Shown here one piece after another: positions 34,568-44,587 of a stretch of 62,639 nucleotides of DNA; the first letter of the stretch is position 1; every line of letters begins with the position of its first letter. Made by a program: the position numbers and the translations under genes. Under the pieces are notes generated by a model. The model saw only the letters and a list, made by a program, of their open reading frames with translations. It was not told the origin of the DNA and searched no databases. The DNA is from an uncultured Veillonella sp. (GTDB lineage Bacteria; Bacillota; Negativicutes; Veillonellales; Veillonellaceae): the NCBI GenBank assembly GCA_902477915.1, contig CABSJA010000006.1, forward strand, positions 1 through 62,639, in the 5' to 3' direction.

Positions 34568-35176
34568 TTAAGAGATTGATTGAATAAAAATATTCTGAAG
34601 TTCTGTAACACCTAGAAGTACTACAATAACAAATATAGCTATCCCCAATCTATTGACTTTTGTAAGTTTATATAACAATACAATAAAAAGAAACGCAATA
34701 TAAATTTCTGATATACTTGCTATAAATTTTAAAGAATCATATATCGCCTTAGCCCAGAATGGACTATAAACATATAAAAACTGAATTGGATACAATAAAA
34801 ACAATCTTATAAAATCTGGAATTTGTTGTAAACAGGTTAATATTAAAGATACCTTTAATAGTTTTGTAAATTTTACCTCTGTCCAAATGTTAAAATTAGC
34901 CCAACAAAGGAATGCTATAAAAATACTTATTAAGATGATACTACTAAAGTTAAGAATATAAGGGAATAAACTAAAACCTATATATTGATCTATGGATAAA
35001 GGATAGATTACTTTCCAATACTTAACATGTCCACCTACGAGCATTATTAATAAGTGGTTTATAAACCATATCATTAAAAAGAATGAAAACAAAGACTTAA
35101 TGGTTTCATTTTCCATTATGTAATTTGCACCAATAGAATTTGGTCTAAATACTAATAAGCGTAATGATTTAAACAA
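34568..35176 (-). CDS. Unknown multi-span membrane protein, tandem paralogue A
   Basis: 202 residues, five predicted membrane spans, homologous end to end with the gene at 33588-34196: FRPNSIGANYIMENETIKSLF, DQYIGFSLFPYI, CWANFNIWTEVKFTKLLKVSL, LLYKLTKVNR. I chose a TTG start (MFKSLRLLVF) because it aligns with the ATG of the paralogue, gives the same length and has AAGAGAG at 8 bases. The in-frame GTG three codons upstream abuts that site. First gene of the island, 58 bases after the Nudix gene. Confidence 0.8.
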   Translation of the reverse strand: MFKSLRLLVFRPNSIGANYIMENETIKSLFSFFLMIWFINHLLIMLVGGHVKYWKVIYPLSIDQYIGFSLFPYILNFSSIILISIFIAFLCWANFNIWTEVKFTKLLKVSLILTCLQQIPDFIRLFLLYPIQFLYVYSPFWAKAIYDSLKFIASISEIYIAFLFIVLLYKLTKVNRLGIAIFVIVVLLGVTELQNIFIQSIS

Positions 35177-35234
35177 AATATGCACTCTCTTATAAAGTCA
35201 AAATATAATATTTCTATACAGATAAATTCTACAT

Positions 35235-35852
35235 TCATTTAACTGCCCTATATATATCTAAAAAGTTCTTCAACACTCGCCCCGTTAGCCCCCATATGGT
35301 GTATTGTTTATAGGGATAGAAATAGACAGAATAGTTTTGTCTAATTTTCCAGTCAATGTTATAGCCTTCTAACAAATGGAAGGGAAAGTCTTTTAACGGT
35401 TTCGTTCCAATGTCTAGATGACCTACAGTTGGTTCCATGTCCAATAGATATTGTAATGGAACTGTAAATACCTCTTCTACTTCATCGGGATTGGGTTTTA
35501 AATCGCTTGTATGTAATCGTACTGCTACAGCATATAGTTTGACACCGATAGCAGATACTAAGCAGTCTAAATTGCCTAGCAGTTCAATTTGATCTAAACC
35601 AATACCCAATTCTTCAGAGCATTCACGCATGGCAGCATGAGCACCGCTTTTATCATTAGGTTCACAGTGTCCACCGGGGAAACTGATTTCACCAGGTTGA
35701 CGGCGTAGCTTATTACTGCGCACAGTAAATACCACATGATCTTCCCCATCGATTTCTAGTAATGGTACGGCTACTGCTGCAGTTATAACATCAATATCGG
35801 TAAGAACGATATGTTCACGTTGTGCTAAAAGGTTAATTAATTTCTTATCCAT
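35235..35852 (-). CDS. Nudix hydrolase, CoA pyrophosphatase type
   Basis: 205 residues. The Nudix box is present as GGHCEPNDKSGAHAAMRECSEELGIG with the REx2EE core. The preceding SNKLRRQPGEISFPGG is the UPF0035 motif of NudL-type CoA pyrophosphatases. These hydrolyse CoA or oxidised CoA to 3',5'-ADP and phosphopantetheine. It is directly followed by the unknown membrane-protein island, with no terminator seen between, so co-transcription is possible. Confidence 0.88.
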   Translation of the reverse strand: MDKKLINLLAQREHIVLTDIDVITAAVAVPLLEIDGEDHVVFTVRSNKLRRQPGEISFPGGHCEPNDKSGAHAAMRECSEELGIGLDQIELLGNLDCLVSAIGVKLYAVAVRLHTSDLKPNPDEVEEVFTVPLQYLLDMEPTVGHLDIGTKPLKDFPFHLLEGYNIDWKIRQNYSVYFYPYKQYTIWGLTGRVLKNFLDIYRAVK

Positions 35853-36043
35853 ATAGGGTCCTCTTACTTTATAGTATGTTTTATATGATATCTATATAAA
35901 TCTTTCATGTATCTAATTCAAATTTTATAGTTATCTCTCATCTTTATCTTTTATATTCATTATACATTAACTTGTAAGACAATTTTTTCCATCACTAATC
36001 GGAAAATATGGTGGATAAAAAATTTTATACACAAAATAGACAG

Positions 36044-36082
36044 AAAAAAACTGTGATGAGGTTTCTATCTCATCACAGTTTT
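36044..36082 (-). terminator. tyrS terminator
   Basis: A 14-bp stem (AAAACTGTGATGAG and complement) with an 8-base loop and a run of seven U residues on the minus strand, 3 bases after the tyrS stop. Confidence 0.9.
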
Positions 36083-36085
36083 ATA

Positions 36086-37294
36086 TTAGTTAAATTTAAT
36101 TTTTACGAATTTACGTTTACCAACTTGAACGATCATGCCCTCTTCAAGGGTAAGGTTTTCTTCTGTATATTTTTCACCGTTTACTTTGAAAGCACCGGCT
36201 TTAATGGAACGACGTGCTTCACCATTAGAAGCAGTCAAACCAGCATCTGTACAGAATTGTGGAACAAAGATTGGTTCTGTTGGCGCATCCATAGCGTATT
36301 CAGGAATATCTGTAGGCAACGCACGTTGTTGGAATACACGTTTGAATTCCTCTTCTGCTTCAAGAGCAGCGTCTTCACCATGGTACAAACGAACGATGGT
36401 ACGAGCTAATTGCATTTTAGCGTCCCGTGGATGTAACTCACCACTTTCAAGACGTTTTTCCATGTCCTCTTGTTCTTCAATTGGCATATCTGTAACAAGC
36501 ATAAAGTAGCGCATCATCAATTCATCAGGAATAGACATGGCTTTACCGTACATTTCTTTAGGTTCTTCATCGATACCGATGTAATTGCCTAAAGATTTAC
36601 TCATTTTTTGAACCCCATCAAGGCCTTCAAGCAATGGCATTGTGATAACAACTTGTGGTTCTTGACCTTCTAATTCTTGTAAATGACGACCCATTAACAA
36701 GTTGAACGTCTGGTCTGTACCACCAAATTCAACGTCAGCATGTAATGCTACAGAATCTTGACCTTGCATCAATGGATACATAAATTCATGAACACCGATT
36801 GCACGACCTTCTTTGAAACGTTTATTGAAATCATCACGTTCCATCATACGAGCTACAGTGTAAGAACTTGCCAAGCGAAGAACATCAGCAAAATTCATAG
36901 ATTCAAGCCATTCACTGTTGTCGCGAACGATAGTTTTTTCAGGATCCAACACTTTGAAGATTTGTGTTTTATAAGTTTCAGCATTTTTCAATACTTCTTC
37001 TTTTGTAAGTGGTGGACGAGTTGCGCTTTTACCAGTAGGATCACCAATACGTGCTGTGAAACCACCGATAACAATCACTACTTGATGACCAAATTCTTGG
37101 AACAAACGTAATTTACGAAGTGGTACAGTATGACCCAAATGAATATCTGGCGCTGTTGGGTCCAAACCTAGTTTTACAACTAAAGGTTTATTTTCCTTAA
37201 TGGATTTTTCTATTTTCTTTACAAGATCTTGTTCATTAATTAAATCTGCTACGCCGTGTTTAATTTGGCGTACTTGTTCTTGAGCACTAACCAT
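36086..37294 (-). CDS. tyrS: Tyrosyl-tRNA synthetase
   Basis: 402 residues, class I synthetase. HLGHTVPLRKL is the HIGH motif, KMSKSLGN the KMSKS loop, and the C-terminal S4-like RNA-binding domain (about 335-400) carries SIKAGAFKVNGEKYTEENL. The order and length fit the TyrZ-like branch. No T-box leader fits in the short upstream gap, unlike many Firmicute synthetase genes. Confidence 0.97.
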   Translation of the reverse strand: MVSAQEQVRQIKHGVADLINEQDLVKKIEKSIKENKPLVVKLGLDPTAPDIHLGHTVPLRKLRLFQEFGHQVVIVIGGFTARIGDPTGKSATRPPLTKEEVLKNAETYKTQIFKVLDPEKTIVRDNSEWLESMNFADVLRLASSYTVARMMERDDFNKRFKEGRAIGVHEFMYPLMQGQDSVALHADVEFGGTDQTFNLLMGRHLQELEGQEPQVVITMPLLEGLDGVQKMSKSLGNYIGIDEEPKEMYGKAMSIPDELMMRYFMLVTDMPIEEQEDMEKRLESGELHPRDAKMQLARTIVRLYHGEDAALEAEEEFKRVFQQRALPTDIPEYAMDAPTEPIFVPQFCTDAGLTASNGEARRSIKAGAFKVNGEKYTEENLTLEEGMIVQVGKRKFVKIKFN

Positions 37295-37323
37295 GATAAT
37301 CCTCCTCGAAATACTATTGTTTT

Positions 37324-37352
37324 AGTATACCATTATCTAAAAACTTTCACAA
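37324..37352 (-). promoter_or_regulatory. Predicted tyrS promoter
   Basis: TTGTGA, 17 bases, TATACT on the minus strand, about 30 bases before tyrS. Confidence 0.6.
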
Positions 37353-37364
37353 TTATATATATAG

Positions 37365-37393
37365 TATTGGTTTTAAGCCATTTATGATATAAT
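37365..37393 (+). promoter_or_regulatory. Predicted promoter of the PBP1A gene
   Basis: A perfect TATAAT at 37388-37393 with TATTGG at 17 bases (or TTGGTT at 15). Divergent from the tyrS promoter within 75 bases. Confidence 0.45.
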
Positions 37394-37456
37394 ATTTATA
37401 ACTGCGTAATAGAATTTACGTTATATTTACTAACAAAAGAAAAAAGAGGTGACTCT

Positions 37457-39547
37457 ATGAGTAATAACTCAAATGCGAGAAGCAGCCGCCGTTCTAACGG
37501 TAGCGGCTCTACACCGAAGAAAACAAGTCCGAAGCGTCTATTTTGGATTTGTGCCCTTCTCCTTATACTCATCGTAGCCGGAGGTGGCTGTGGTTTTATC
37601 AGTGCCACACTGTCTAACCTACCAGATGTATCCAATGTACGTCCTTCCGCATCGTCTCAAATTTACGATGTCCATGGTAATCTCATCACAACGGTTCATT
37701 CCACAGAGAATCGATTACCAGTTCCTTTAAAGGATGTACCAAAGGATTTACAAAATGCCTTTGTTGCTACTGAGGACTCTCGCTTCTACTCCCATCACGG
37801 TATCGACCCAGTTGGTATCTTGCGTGCTGTATGGGTTAACCTTGTTCATAGTGGCGTATCTGAAGGTGGTTCTACTATCACTCAACAGTTAGCGCGTAAT
37901 GCATTCTTATCTCAAGACAGAACATTTAAACGTAAAATTTCTGAAGCATTGCTAGCACTTAAAATTGAACAACATTACACGAAGGATGAAATCCTTGAAA
38001 TGTACATGAACCAAATTTACTTTGGCCAAGGTGCATACGGTGTACAATCTGCAGCTCATGTATACTTTGGTAAGGATGCTAGCCAATTAACGCTAGCTCA
38101 AGCAGCACTCATTGCAGGCTTACCACAAAGTCCTAACTACTACTCTCCATTCAATGATTTGGAAGCTAGTAAAAAACGTCAAGCTGTTGTATTAGGCCAA
38201 ATGGTTAAATACGGTTACATTACACAAGAGCAAGCTGATGAAGCACGTCAAGCAGATTTAGGCTTAGTGGCAAAACAAGAACAAACGCATGAAAAATCTA
38301 ATGCATCTTACTTCATTAACTATGTTATTGCACAAGTTTCTGAAAAATATGGCGATGATGCAATCTATAAAGATGGTTTAAAAATTTATACAACTCTTGA
38401 TATGGATGCACAAAATGCAGCTGTAGCAGCAATGCAAAACTTGCCTAACTACTACACTGATAGCAATGGTTTACATCAACCACAAGGTGCTATCGTAGCT
38501 ATGAATCCTCACAATGGTTACATTATGGCTATGGTTGGTGGCCGTGGTGATGATGCATTTAACCGTGCAACACAAGCAGAACGTCAACCAGGTTCCTCTA
38601 TGAAACCATTTGTATATTTAGCAGCTATTCAATCTGGTAAAACTCCTGGTTCTATCGTAGATGATAGCCCTGTTACATTTGGTAGCTGGAGCCCTAAAAA
38701 CTATGAAAATGACTTCGTAGGTAATATTACATACCGCTATGCATTACAACATTCTCGTAACGTAGCTGCCGTAAAAGTTGCTGATGAAGTAGGCATGTCT
38801 AAGATTATTAAACTTGCTAAAGAAATGGGTATCACTACCCTTACAGATCAAGATAACAACTTATCTACAGCACTCGGTGGTTTAACTCATGGTGTTACAC
38901 CGCTTGAAATGGTACAAGCCTATGGCGTACTCGCTAATGGTGGTATCAAGGTTCAACCTACAGCAATCGTTAAGATTGTAGACCGCAATGGTCAAGTGGT
39001 GGAAGAAAACTCCATTCAAGAAAAACGCGTTGTAGATGAAAAAGATGCAGCTATCATCACTAGTATGCTAGAATCCGTTATTAATGGCGGTACTGGTGGT
39101 AATGCAGCAATCGGTCGTCCTGCAGCAGGTAAAACAGGTACAACAGATGATTCCAAGGATGCTTGGTTCGTTGGTTATACACCTGATCTTGTAGCTGCCG
39201 TTTGGATTGGTGACGACTACGGTTCTGAAACATTACATGGCATGACAGGTGGTACAACACCAGCCATTATGTGGGGTCAATTTATGGCTAATGCACTTGC
39301 CAACACCCCTGCATCTGACTTCTCCGTTCCTGCTAGCGCTCAATCAGCTGTTTCTGAAGGTTATTATAATCCTGTAAAAGCACAGCCTAAAAAAGAAGCT
39401 GCTAAGGACGAAAAAGCAGACAAAAAAGACGATAAAGACAAGTCAAAAGATGAAGCTGTAAAAGATGACAGTGGCTCAAAAGATGATGCAACTGAACAAA
39501 AATCTAATTCATCGAAAAGTAAAAAGTCTAGTAAAAAAGATCGTTAA
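37457..39547 (+). CDS. Bifunctional penicillin-binding protein 1A (class A)
   Basis: 696 residues. A basic cytoplasmic N-terminus, one membrane anchor (about 33-53), a GT51 glycosyltransferase domain with the catalytic Glu106 in FVATEDSRFYSHHG and the GGSTITQQLARN motif, then a transpeptidase domain with S380-S-M-K383 (SxxK), SRN, and KTGTTDDSKDAW. It polymerises and cross-links peptidoglycan. The last 65 residues are a low-complexity Lys/Asp/Ser tail with no homology I recognise. Second plus-strand gene of the window; AAGAGGTG precedes its ATG. Confidence 0.95.
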   Translation: MSNNSNARSSRRSNGSGSTPKKTSPKRLFWICALLLILIVAGGGCGFISATLSNLPDVSNVRPSASSQIYDVHGNLITTVHSTENRLPVPLKDVPKDLQNAFVATEDSRFYSHHGIDPVGILRAVWVNLVHSGVSEGGSTITQQLARNAFLSQDRTFKRKISEALLALKIEQHYTKDEILEMYMNQIYFGQGAYGVQSAAHVYFGKDASQLTLAQAALIAGLPQSPNYYSPFNDLEASKKRQAVVLGQMVKYGYITQEQADEARQADLGLVAKQEQTHEKSNASYFINYVIAQVSEKYGDDAIYKDGLKIYTTLDMDAQNAAVAAMQNLPNYYTDSNGLHQPQGAIVAMNPHNGYIMAMVGGRGDDAFNRATQAERQPGSSMKPFVYLAAIQSGKTPGSIVDDSPVTFGSWSPKNYENDFVGNITYRYALQHSRNVAAVKVADEVGMSKIIKLAKEMGITTLTDQDNNLSTALGGLTHGVTPLEMVQAYGVLANGGIKVQPTAIVKIVDRNGQVVEENSIQEKRVVDEKDAAIITSMLESVINGGTGGNAAIGRPAAGKTGTTDDSKDAWFVGYTPDLVAAVWIGDDYGSETLHGMTGGTTPAIMWGQFMANALANTPASDFSVPASAQSAVSEGYYNPVKAQPKKEAAKDEKADKKDDKDKSKDEAVKDDSGSKDDATEQKSNSSKSKKSSKKDR

Positions 39548-39561
39548 TCTAATACTCTAAA

Positions 39562-39594
39562 GGAGCGGAACATGTGTTCCGCTCCTTTCTTTTA
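39562..39594 (+). terminator. Terminator of the PBP1A gene
   Basis: An 11-bp stem (GGAGCGGAACA/TGTTCCGCTCC) with a 2-base centre, followed by TTTCTTTT. Confidence 0.88.
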
Positions 39595-39597
39595 CGT

Positions 39598-39629
39598 AAA
39601 AAGGTAGTAAGTTCTAAGAACTTACTACC
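39598..39629 (-). terminator. Terminator of the U32-mutS2 operon
   Basis: A 12-13 bp stem (GGTAGTAAGTTC and complement) with U5 on the minus strand. It lies about 100 bases after mutS2 and converges with the PBP1A terminator. Confidence 0.8.
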
Positions 39630-39730
39630 TCTTCTATTTCTATATATGTATATGGCTATACCCCATAACCAATTTGATATACGATAATAATTTACTGTAT
39701 TATCTATAACTATATCACTATTGTGTAGCT

Positions 39731-42109
39731 TTATTTCAGAACTACATTGGTAGCCCCTGCACCACCTTCGTCATAGCCTGCCGTTTCAAAATGAGCTACA
39801 TGAGGTAAGGTACGCAAATATTGATGTACACCTTCTCGTAATGCGCCAGTCCCCTTACCGTGAATAATGCGCACTTGATTAACACCACCAAGTAAAGCTT
39901 GGTCAATAAATCTACCAACAGAAACTGTCGCTTCATCTACCGTTTGTCCAAGAATATTGATTTCAGTACGAACCTCTTTTTGACGCTGTACGGCAGAGCC
40001 ACCCATGCGTTTTCGCGTCTTAGGCATAGCGGCCTTTTGCTCACGTACCAATTTATTACCTTCTTCTCGTGTAGTAGATTGTAATTCGCTAACTTTAACA
40101 GTAGCAGTTAATCCATTAATATCTACATTCACACGATTGCCATTGATAGACAATACAGTACCTAAAGAACGTAACGACGTAACGTATACAGCTTGCCCTA
40201 CCTTAATAGTATCTGCAGTTAAAGACTTGCGATCGTCATCAACTGGAGCATCTGGCACATGAACATTAGAGATACCTTTACGCGCTGCATTAATAGCAGA
40301 TTGACGTTTATCCTTATTCGTCTCAGAGAATTGCGACTTCAATTGCTTGATAATCGCTTCCCCTTCAACACGTAAACTGCGCTTCATAGCTTCAGCATCA
40401 GCTTGAGCTTTGGCTAAAATTTGCTTACGTTTTTCATTAAACTGTTTCTTTTCCTTCTCTAATTGACCACGCATACGACGTGTTTCATCGAGCTCTTTCT
40501 TTAACGCTCTTTCACGTTCAGATGCTTTACGAAGTTGTTCATTCAAATCTGAAAGAACCTCTTCCATTTCATGACTACCAAATTGAGATTTATACTCTGC
40601 AGCGCGCGTTACGATATCTTTTGGCAACCCTAAACGGGCCGCAATACTCAATGCATGGCTACTACCTGCTACACCGATATGAAGTCGATATGTTGGTTTT
40701 AAGGTGCGCTCATCAAACTCTACATGGCCGTTTTCGATTCCTTCTGTATGGTATGCATAGTTTTTAAGCTCATTATAATGGGTACTTACCATCATAAGGG
40801 CACCTTTTTTACGGAAGAATTCAAGGATAGATACAGCTAAAGCACTACCTTCCTCTGGATCAGTACCAGATCCAAGCTCATCCAGCAATACCAAGTCATT
40901 TGGGCCACAATGTTTAATAATGGAAATAACTTGTGTCATATGAGCAGAGAACGTACTAAGGCTAGCCTCAATACTTTGTTCATCCCCAATATCGGCAAAG
41001 ATATTTTGGAATATAGGCAACATTGAGCCGTGGTCTGCAGGGATAAATAGACCACATTGGTTCATTAAACTCAATAACCCCAATGTTTTAAGAGAGACTG
41101 TTTTACCGCCTGTATTAGAACCAGTAATCAATAAAATACGATACGATGTACCTAATTGAATATTTGTAGGCACTACCACATTCGGTGGGATTAATGGGTG
41201 CCGAGCTCTCATGAGATTGACAGTTCTATCAGTACTCAAGATGGCCGGTACACCCTTATAAGAAATAGCAAGGCTCGCCTTACCATATACAAATTCGATG
41301 TGGGATACCTTTTCACAAGCATCCATCAAATCATTACTATGCTGTTTAACAAGGGCAGATAATTCACGGTAAATACGCAATACCTCTTGCTCTTCACCAA
41401 TCAAAGCCTCTTGTAATTCATTATTTAGATTCACCAAGCGCATCGGTTCAATATAGAGTGTTTGCCCCGTTGCAGAACGGTCGTGAATAAGACCATCAAA
41501 ATATTGACGATATTCCTGTTTTACAGGGATTACATAGCGATTGTTACGCTGCGTAATAATTGCTTCTTGGAAATACTTTTGATTATCCTTGTCGTGTAAG
41601 ATAGCTTGAATATCGTTTTTAATCTTTTCACGAGTTTTAATAATCGTATTTCTAAGGCTCGCCAACTTAGGAGATGCTGTATCAAGCAATTCCCCTTTTT
41701 CATCAAAGACGCGTTTAAAACGGTTTTCAATACGATCTGTATTCGGCATATCCTGTACCCATAGGGATAGTAATGGATATTCCATATATTTTGTTCTAAA
41801 GAACTTTGTCATCCGCTTATAAGCACCAATAGTCAAGTAAATATCCCACAATGCTTCACGAGTAAGGACAAAGTCTTTACGACTCTTTTTACAGGATTCG
41901 CGAATATCTCGCGTACCACCTAATGGTTGTTCTACCTCAGTTTGCAAAGAACGCATGGCTTCTGCTGTTTCATCAAGGTTCTCTTGAATAGCTTTAGCAT
42001 CCGTCATTGGTTCAATATGCATAGCTAATTCTTTAGCAATGGTAGAACTACAATGTTGTTGTAATTGTTCTTTTATATGGTGAAAGTCTAATACATCTTC
42101 GTTAAACAA
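39731..42109 (-). CDS. mutS2: MutS2 family ATPase/endonuclease with Smr domain
   Basis: 792 residues. MutS-type core and lever domains, Walker A ITGSNTGGKTVSLKT, Walker B LVLLDELGSGTDPEEG, a coiled-coil stretch (about 510-640) and a C-terminal Smr nuclease domain with LGQTVDEATVSV and HGKGTGALREGV. Roles proposed for MutS2 are anti-recombination and rescue of collided ribosomes. I choose a TTG start preceded by GAGG at 6 bases and 13 bases after the previous stop, because the longer frame would run 20 codons into the upstream gene region. Confidence 0.94.
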   Translation of the reverse strand: MFNEDVLDFHHIKEQLQQHCSSTIAKELAMHIEPMTDAKAIQENLDETAEAMRSLQTEVEQPLGGTRDIRESCKKSRKDFVLTREALWDIYLTIGAYKRMTKFFRTKYMEYPLLSLWVQDMPNTDRIENRFKRVFDEKGELLDTASPKLASLRNTIIKTREKIKNDIQAILHDKDNQKYFQEAIITQRNNRYVIPVKQEYRQYFDGLIHDRSATGQTLYIEPMRLVNLNNELQEALIGEEQEVLRIYRELSALVKQHSNDLMDACEKVSHIEFVYGKASLAISYKGVPAILSTDRTVNLMRARHPLIPPNVVVPTNIQLGTSYRILLITGSNTGGKTVSLKTLGLLSLMNQCGLFIPADHGSMLPIFQNIFADIGDEQSIEASLSTFSAHMTQVISIIKHCGPNDLVLLDELGSGTDPEEGSALAVSILEFFRKKGALMMVSTHYNELKNYAYHTEGIENGHVEFDERTLKPTYRLHIGVAGSSHALSIAARLGLPKDIVTRAAEYKSQFGSHEMEEVLSDLNEQLRKASERERALKKELDETRRMRGQLEKEKKQFNEKRKQILAKAQADAEAMKRSLRVEGEAIIKQLKSQFSETNKDKRQSAINAARKGISNVHVPDAPVDDDRKSLTADTIKVGQAVYVTSLRSLGTVLSINGNRVNVDINGLTATVKVSELQSTTREEGNKLVREQKAAMPKTRKRMGGSAVQRQKEVRTEINILGQTVDEATVSVGRFIDQALLGGVNQVRIIHGKGTGALREGVHQYLRTLPHVAHFETAGYDEGGAGATNVVLK

Positions 42110-42122
42110 TGTACTACCTCTT

Positions 42123-44546
42123 TTATAAAATACCTCTAAAATAGTGGCCCCTTGTAATAGGTGTATCATCTTTACCTACACTCTTAGGCGGAGCCTCTTT
42201 TGTTCCATTTTGAATGGATACATAATCTGCTACGATAGTACGCAATCTCTTTGGATCCATATGTCGACCATCGATGCGTAAAATATGTAGCCCTTTTCGA
42301 TGTAACTCTGGTACGTAGGCACGCATATCCATTTCATGACTATTCATGATATGCATGCGGCAATAAGGATCTGTACGCAATGGGAACACTTCCCCTTTAC
42401 GATCCTTCAATGCATAGTCCTCTGTTACACATGGCATAGGACAGTTTTCCTTTTTGCCAGTGCCCACAAAGCTTGCGATAGCACAGTATTCAGAAATCAT
42501 CATTTCCGTGTAACCATGTACCATTATTTCTAATGGCAATTTAGTAGATTTTTGCAAGTTAACAAGTTGTGCCAATGTTAACTCTAAGGATGGCGCTATG
42601 CTACTCATATTAAAGTCTTGCCATACTTGTAATGCAGAGCCATTAAATATATTAAGACCTGTATCAGCCTCAATAGCACCTGTATACCCTAAATCACGAA
42701 GCCATAATAACGCTTGTGGCACATGAATAGAAATACTATCTGGTTTAGCCTCAACTATAGCCCTAAGAGTATTCATATACGCTTCAACTTCATCGTCTTT
42801 CACGACCCGCGGCGTAGCAAATACGCAAAGCACATTATCATCCTTACAAAGGGTAGCTACCTTTTCATAAATACTAAGTTCATAAGGCTTGCGTTGTAAA
42901 CGGTCACCGCCGAAGATAATCTTCTTAGCGCCCCCTTCAATAGCAGCTTTCACAGCCTCTAATTCATCAACGCGAGCACTTACCATAGGCTCAGTATATT
43001 CAATCTTATCCTTAGCAACCATAGATGTCATATCTTGAGGTTCTACAGCTAACTCTGCCCAAGCAGTTTCATGATCTGTAATCAACAGAGTTTCTAAAGC
43101 CTCCACTGCATCGCGACGCAATGCATTCAAAACACTAGCAGGCCACATGTATGGCCCTTCGGGAATGGACATAGAAGCTAGAGTAAACAATGTATTACCT
43201 AATCTACCTACTTGATCTGTAACCTTCTCTAAGGTAGTCGGTTTATTATTAGCATACACAGGTTCAAACTCGTTAGCTACCGTGACCGTACGACCATCAT
43301 TCAATACAAAAGTTAATTCCGTAAAGGGTTGCTCTTGATCCGTATTAATAGATAGATAACCATGTACTTCTAATTTAGCACTAAAGTCTTGTAAGCCCCG
43401 TTGCTTTTGAGATTTTGGCGTAGATGCCAAGAATACTTGTCCTGCTGCAAAGCCTTCATCAGGTTTACCTACAAAATGTTTTTCATTTACTAAGGACCAA
43501 TTCTGATCAATTTGGTAGTACGTAATACTACCAGAAGCTTGCATTACCTTTAAGAGTGAACCTTTTTCAATCGGTTCTGTTAGGTACAAATGAACTTGTC
43601 CCTTTTTGACTTCTGCTTTGCCGATTAATTTCCCTTGATTATTTGGGGCCACAACGGTCATCATGGATTTTCCTACATGGTCTGTTAAATAATCTGTAGA
43701 GAACCCACGATTAAATCCAGAAGCCAATGCATCGGCATCAGAAGAGTCTATATGAGCCGTATCTAAAATATGACGATAGGTCCCAATGACTTGGCGCACA
43801 TAGGAAACCTTTTTCATACGCCCTTCTACCTTAAAGGACGTAACACCGGCAGCTACGAGCTCATTCATATGCTCACTATAGTTAAGATCCTTTGGACTTA
43901 GTAAATAGGCTTCGTGTTTAGGTAGTAAACTAGTACCAGAAGAATCCAATAGTTCATAAGGCAACCGGCAAGGTTGTGCGCAAGCACCACGGTTACCACT
44001 GCGACCACCGATAAAGGAACTCATCAAGCATTGACCAGAATAGCACACACATAAGGCACCATGTACAAAGACTTCGATTTCAGCTGTACAGTTTTTACAA
44101 ATATGTTCAATTTCAGGGAGACTCAATTCACGAGCCAATACAACACGGGTAAAACCGAGGCTTTCATAAAAACGAACAGCATCTAATGTAGCCGCCGTCA
44201 TCTGCGTACTGCCATGCAAGTGAAGTTTAGGCGCCACTCGTTGTGCCAATTTAGCAACTGCTAAATCTTGAACGATAATAGCATCCACACCGATGCGCTC
44301 TAAGTCCTTCAAATACGCCTCGAGATCCTTTAATTCGGAATCACCTATGAGGATATTTACGGTTACATATACGGACACATCTAAAATATGAGCCAAACGA
44401 ATAGCCTCAGCTAGTTCTTCAATGCCAAAGTTCGCTGCATGAGCACGAGCATTAAAGCCTTTACCGCCAAGATAAATAGCATCAGCCCCAGATTCTAAAG
44501 CGGCTATAAAGTTTTCCATCGTACCGGCAGGAGCCAATAATTCCAT
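42123..44546 (-). CDS. U32 family peptidase / RlhA-like protein
   Basis: 807 residues. N-terminal U32 TIM-barrel start MELLAPAGTMENFIAALESGADAIYLGG, and the U32 signature EVFVHGALCVCYSGQCLMSSFIGGRSGNRGACAQPCR with the four cysteines that ligate an Fe-S cluster in relatives. A middle domain follows (about 390-470) and a second barrel-like half with CPMPCVTEDY. The long two-half form resembles RlhA (23S rRNA C2501 hydroxylation) rather than the short TrhP. Co-transcribed with mutS2 (13-base gap). Confidence 0.9.
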   Translation of the reverse strand: MELLAPAGTMENFIAALESGADAIYLGGKGFNARAHAANFGIEELAEAIRLAHILDVSVYVTVNILIGDSELKDLEAYLKDLERIGVDAIIVQDLAVAKLAQRVAPKLHLHGSTQMTAATLDAVRFYESLGFTRVVLARELSLPEIEHICKNCTAEIEVFVHGALCVCYSGQCLMSSFIGGRSGNRGACAQPCRLPYELLDSSGTSLLPKHEAYLLSPKDLNYSEHMNELVAAGVTSFKVEGRMKKVSYVRQVIGTYRHILDTAHIDSSDADALASGFNRGFSTDYLTDHVGKSMMTVVAPNNQGKLIGKAEVKKGQVHLYLTEPIEKGSLLKVMQASGSITYYQIDQNWSLVNEKHFVGKPDEGFAAGQVFLASTPKSQKQRGLQDFSAKLEVHGYLSINTDQEQPFTELTFVLNDGRTVTVANEFEPVYANNKPTTLEKVTDQVGRLGNTLFTLASMSIPEGPYMWPASVLNALRRDAVEALETLLITDHETAWAELAVEPQDMTSMVAKDKIEYTEPMVSARVDELEAVKAAIEGGAKKIIFGGDRLQRKPYELSIYEKVATLCKDDNVLCVFATPRVVKDDEVEAYMNTLRAIVEAKPDSISIHVPQALLWLRDLGYTGAIEADTGLNIFNGSALQVWQDFNMSSIAPSLELTLAQLVNLQKSTKLPLEIMVHGYTEMMISEYCAIASFVGTGKKENCPMPCVTEDYALKDRKGEVFPLRTDPYCRMHIMNSHEMDMRAYVPELHRKGLHILRIDGRHMDPKRLRTIVADYVSIQNGTKEAPPKSVGKDDTPITRGHYFRGIL

Positions 44547-44587
44547 GGATAATCCTTTCTACCTAACTAAAGGTATAACTATAGTAC

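Noticed and set aside
37295..37456. T-box leader for tyrS (and for pheS at 48112-48147)
   Set aside because: The gaps are too short and no specifier loop or T-box core sequence was seen.
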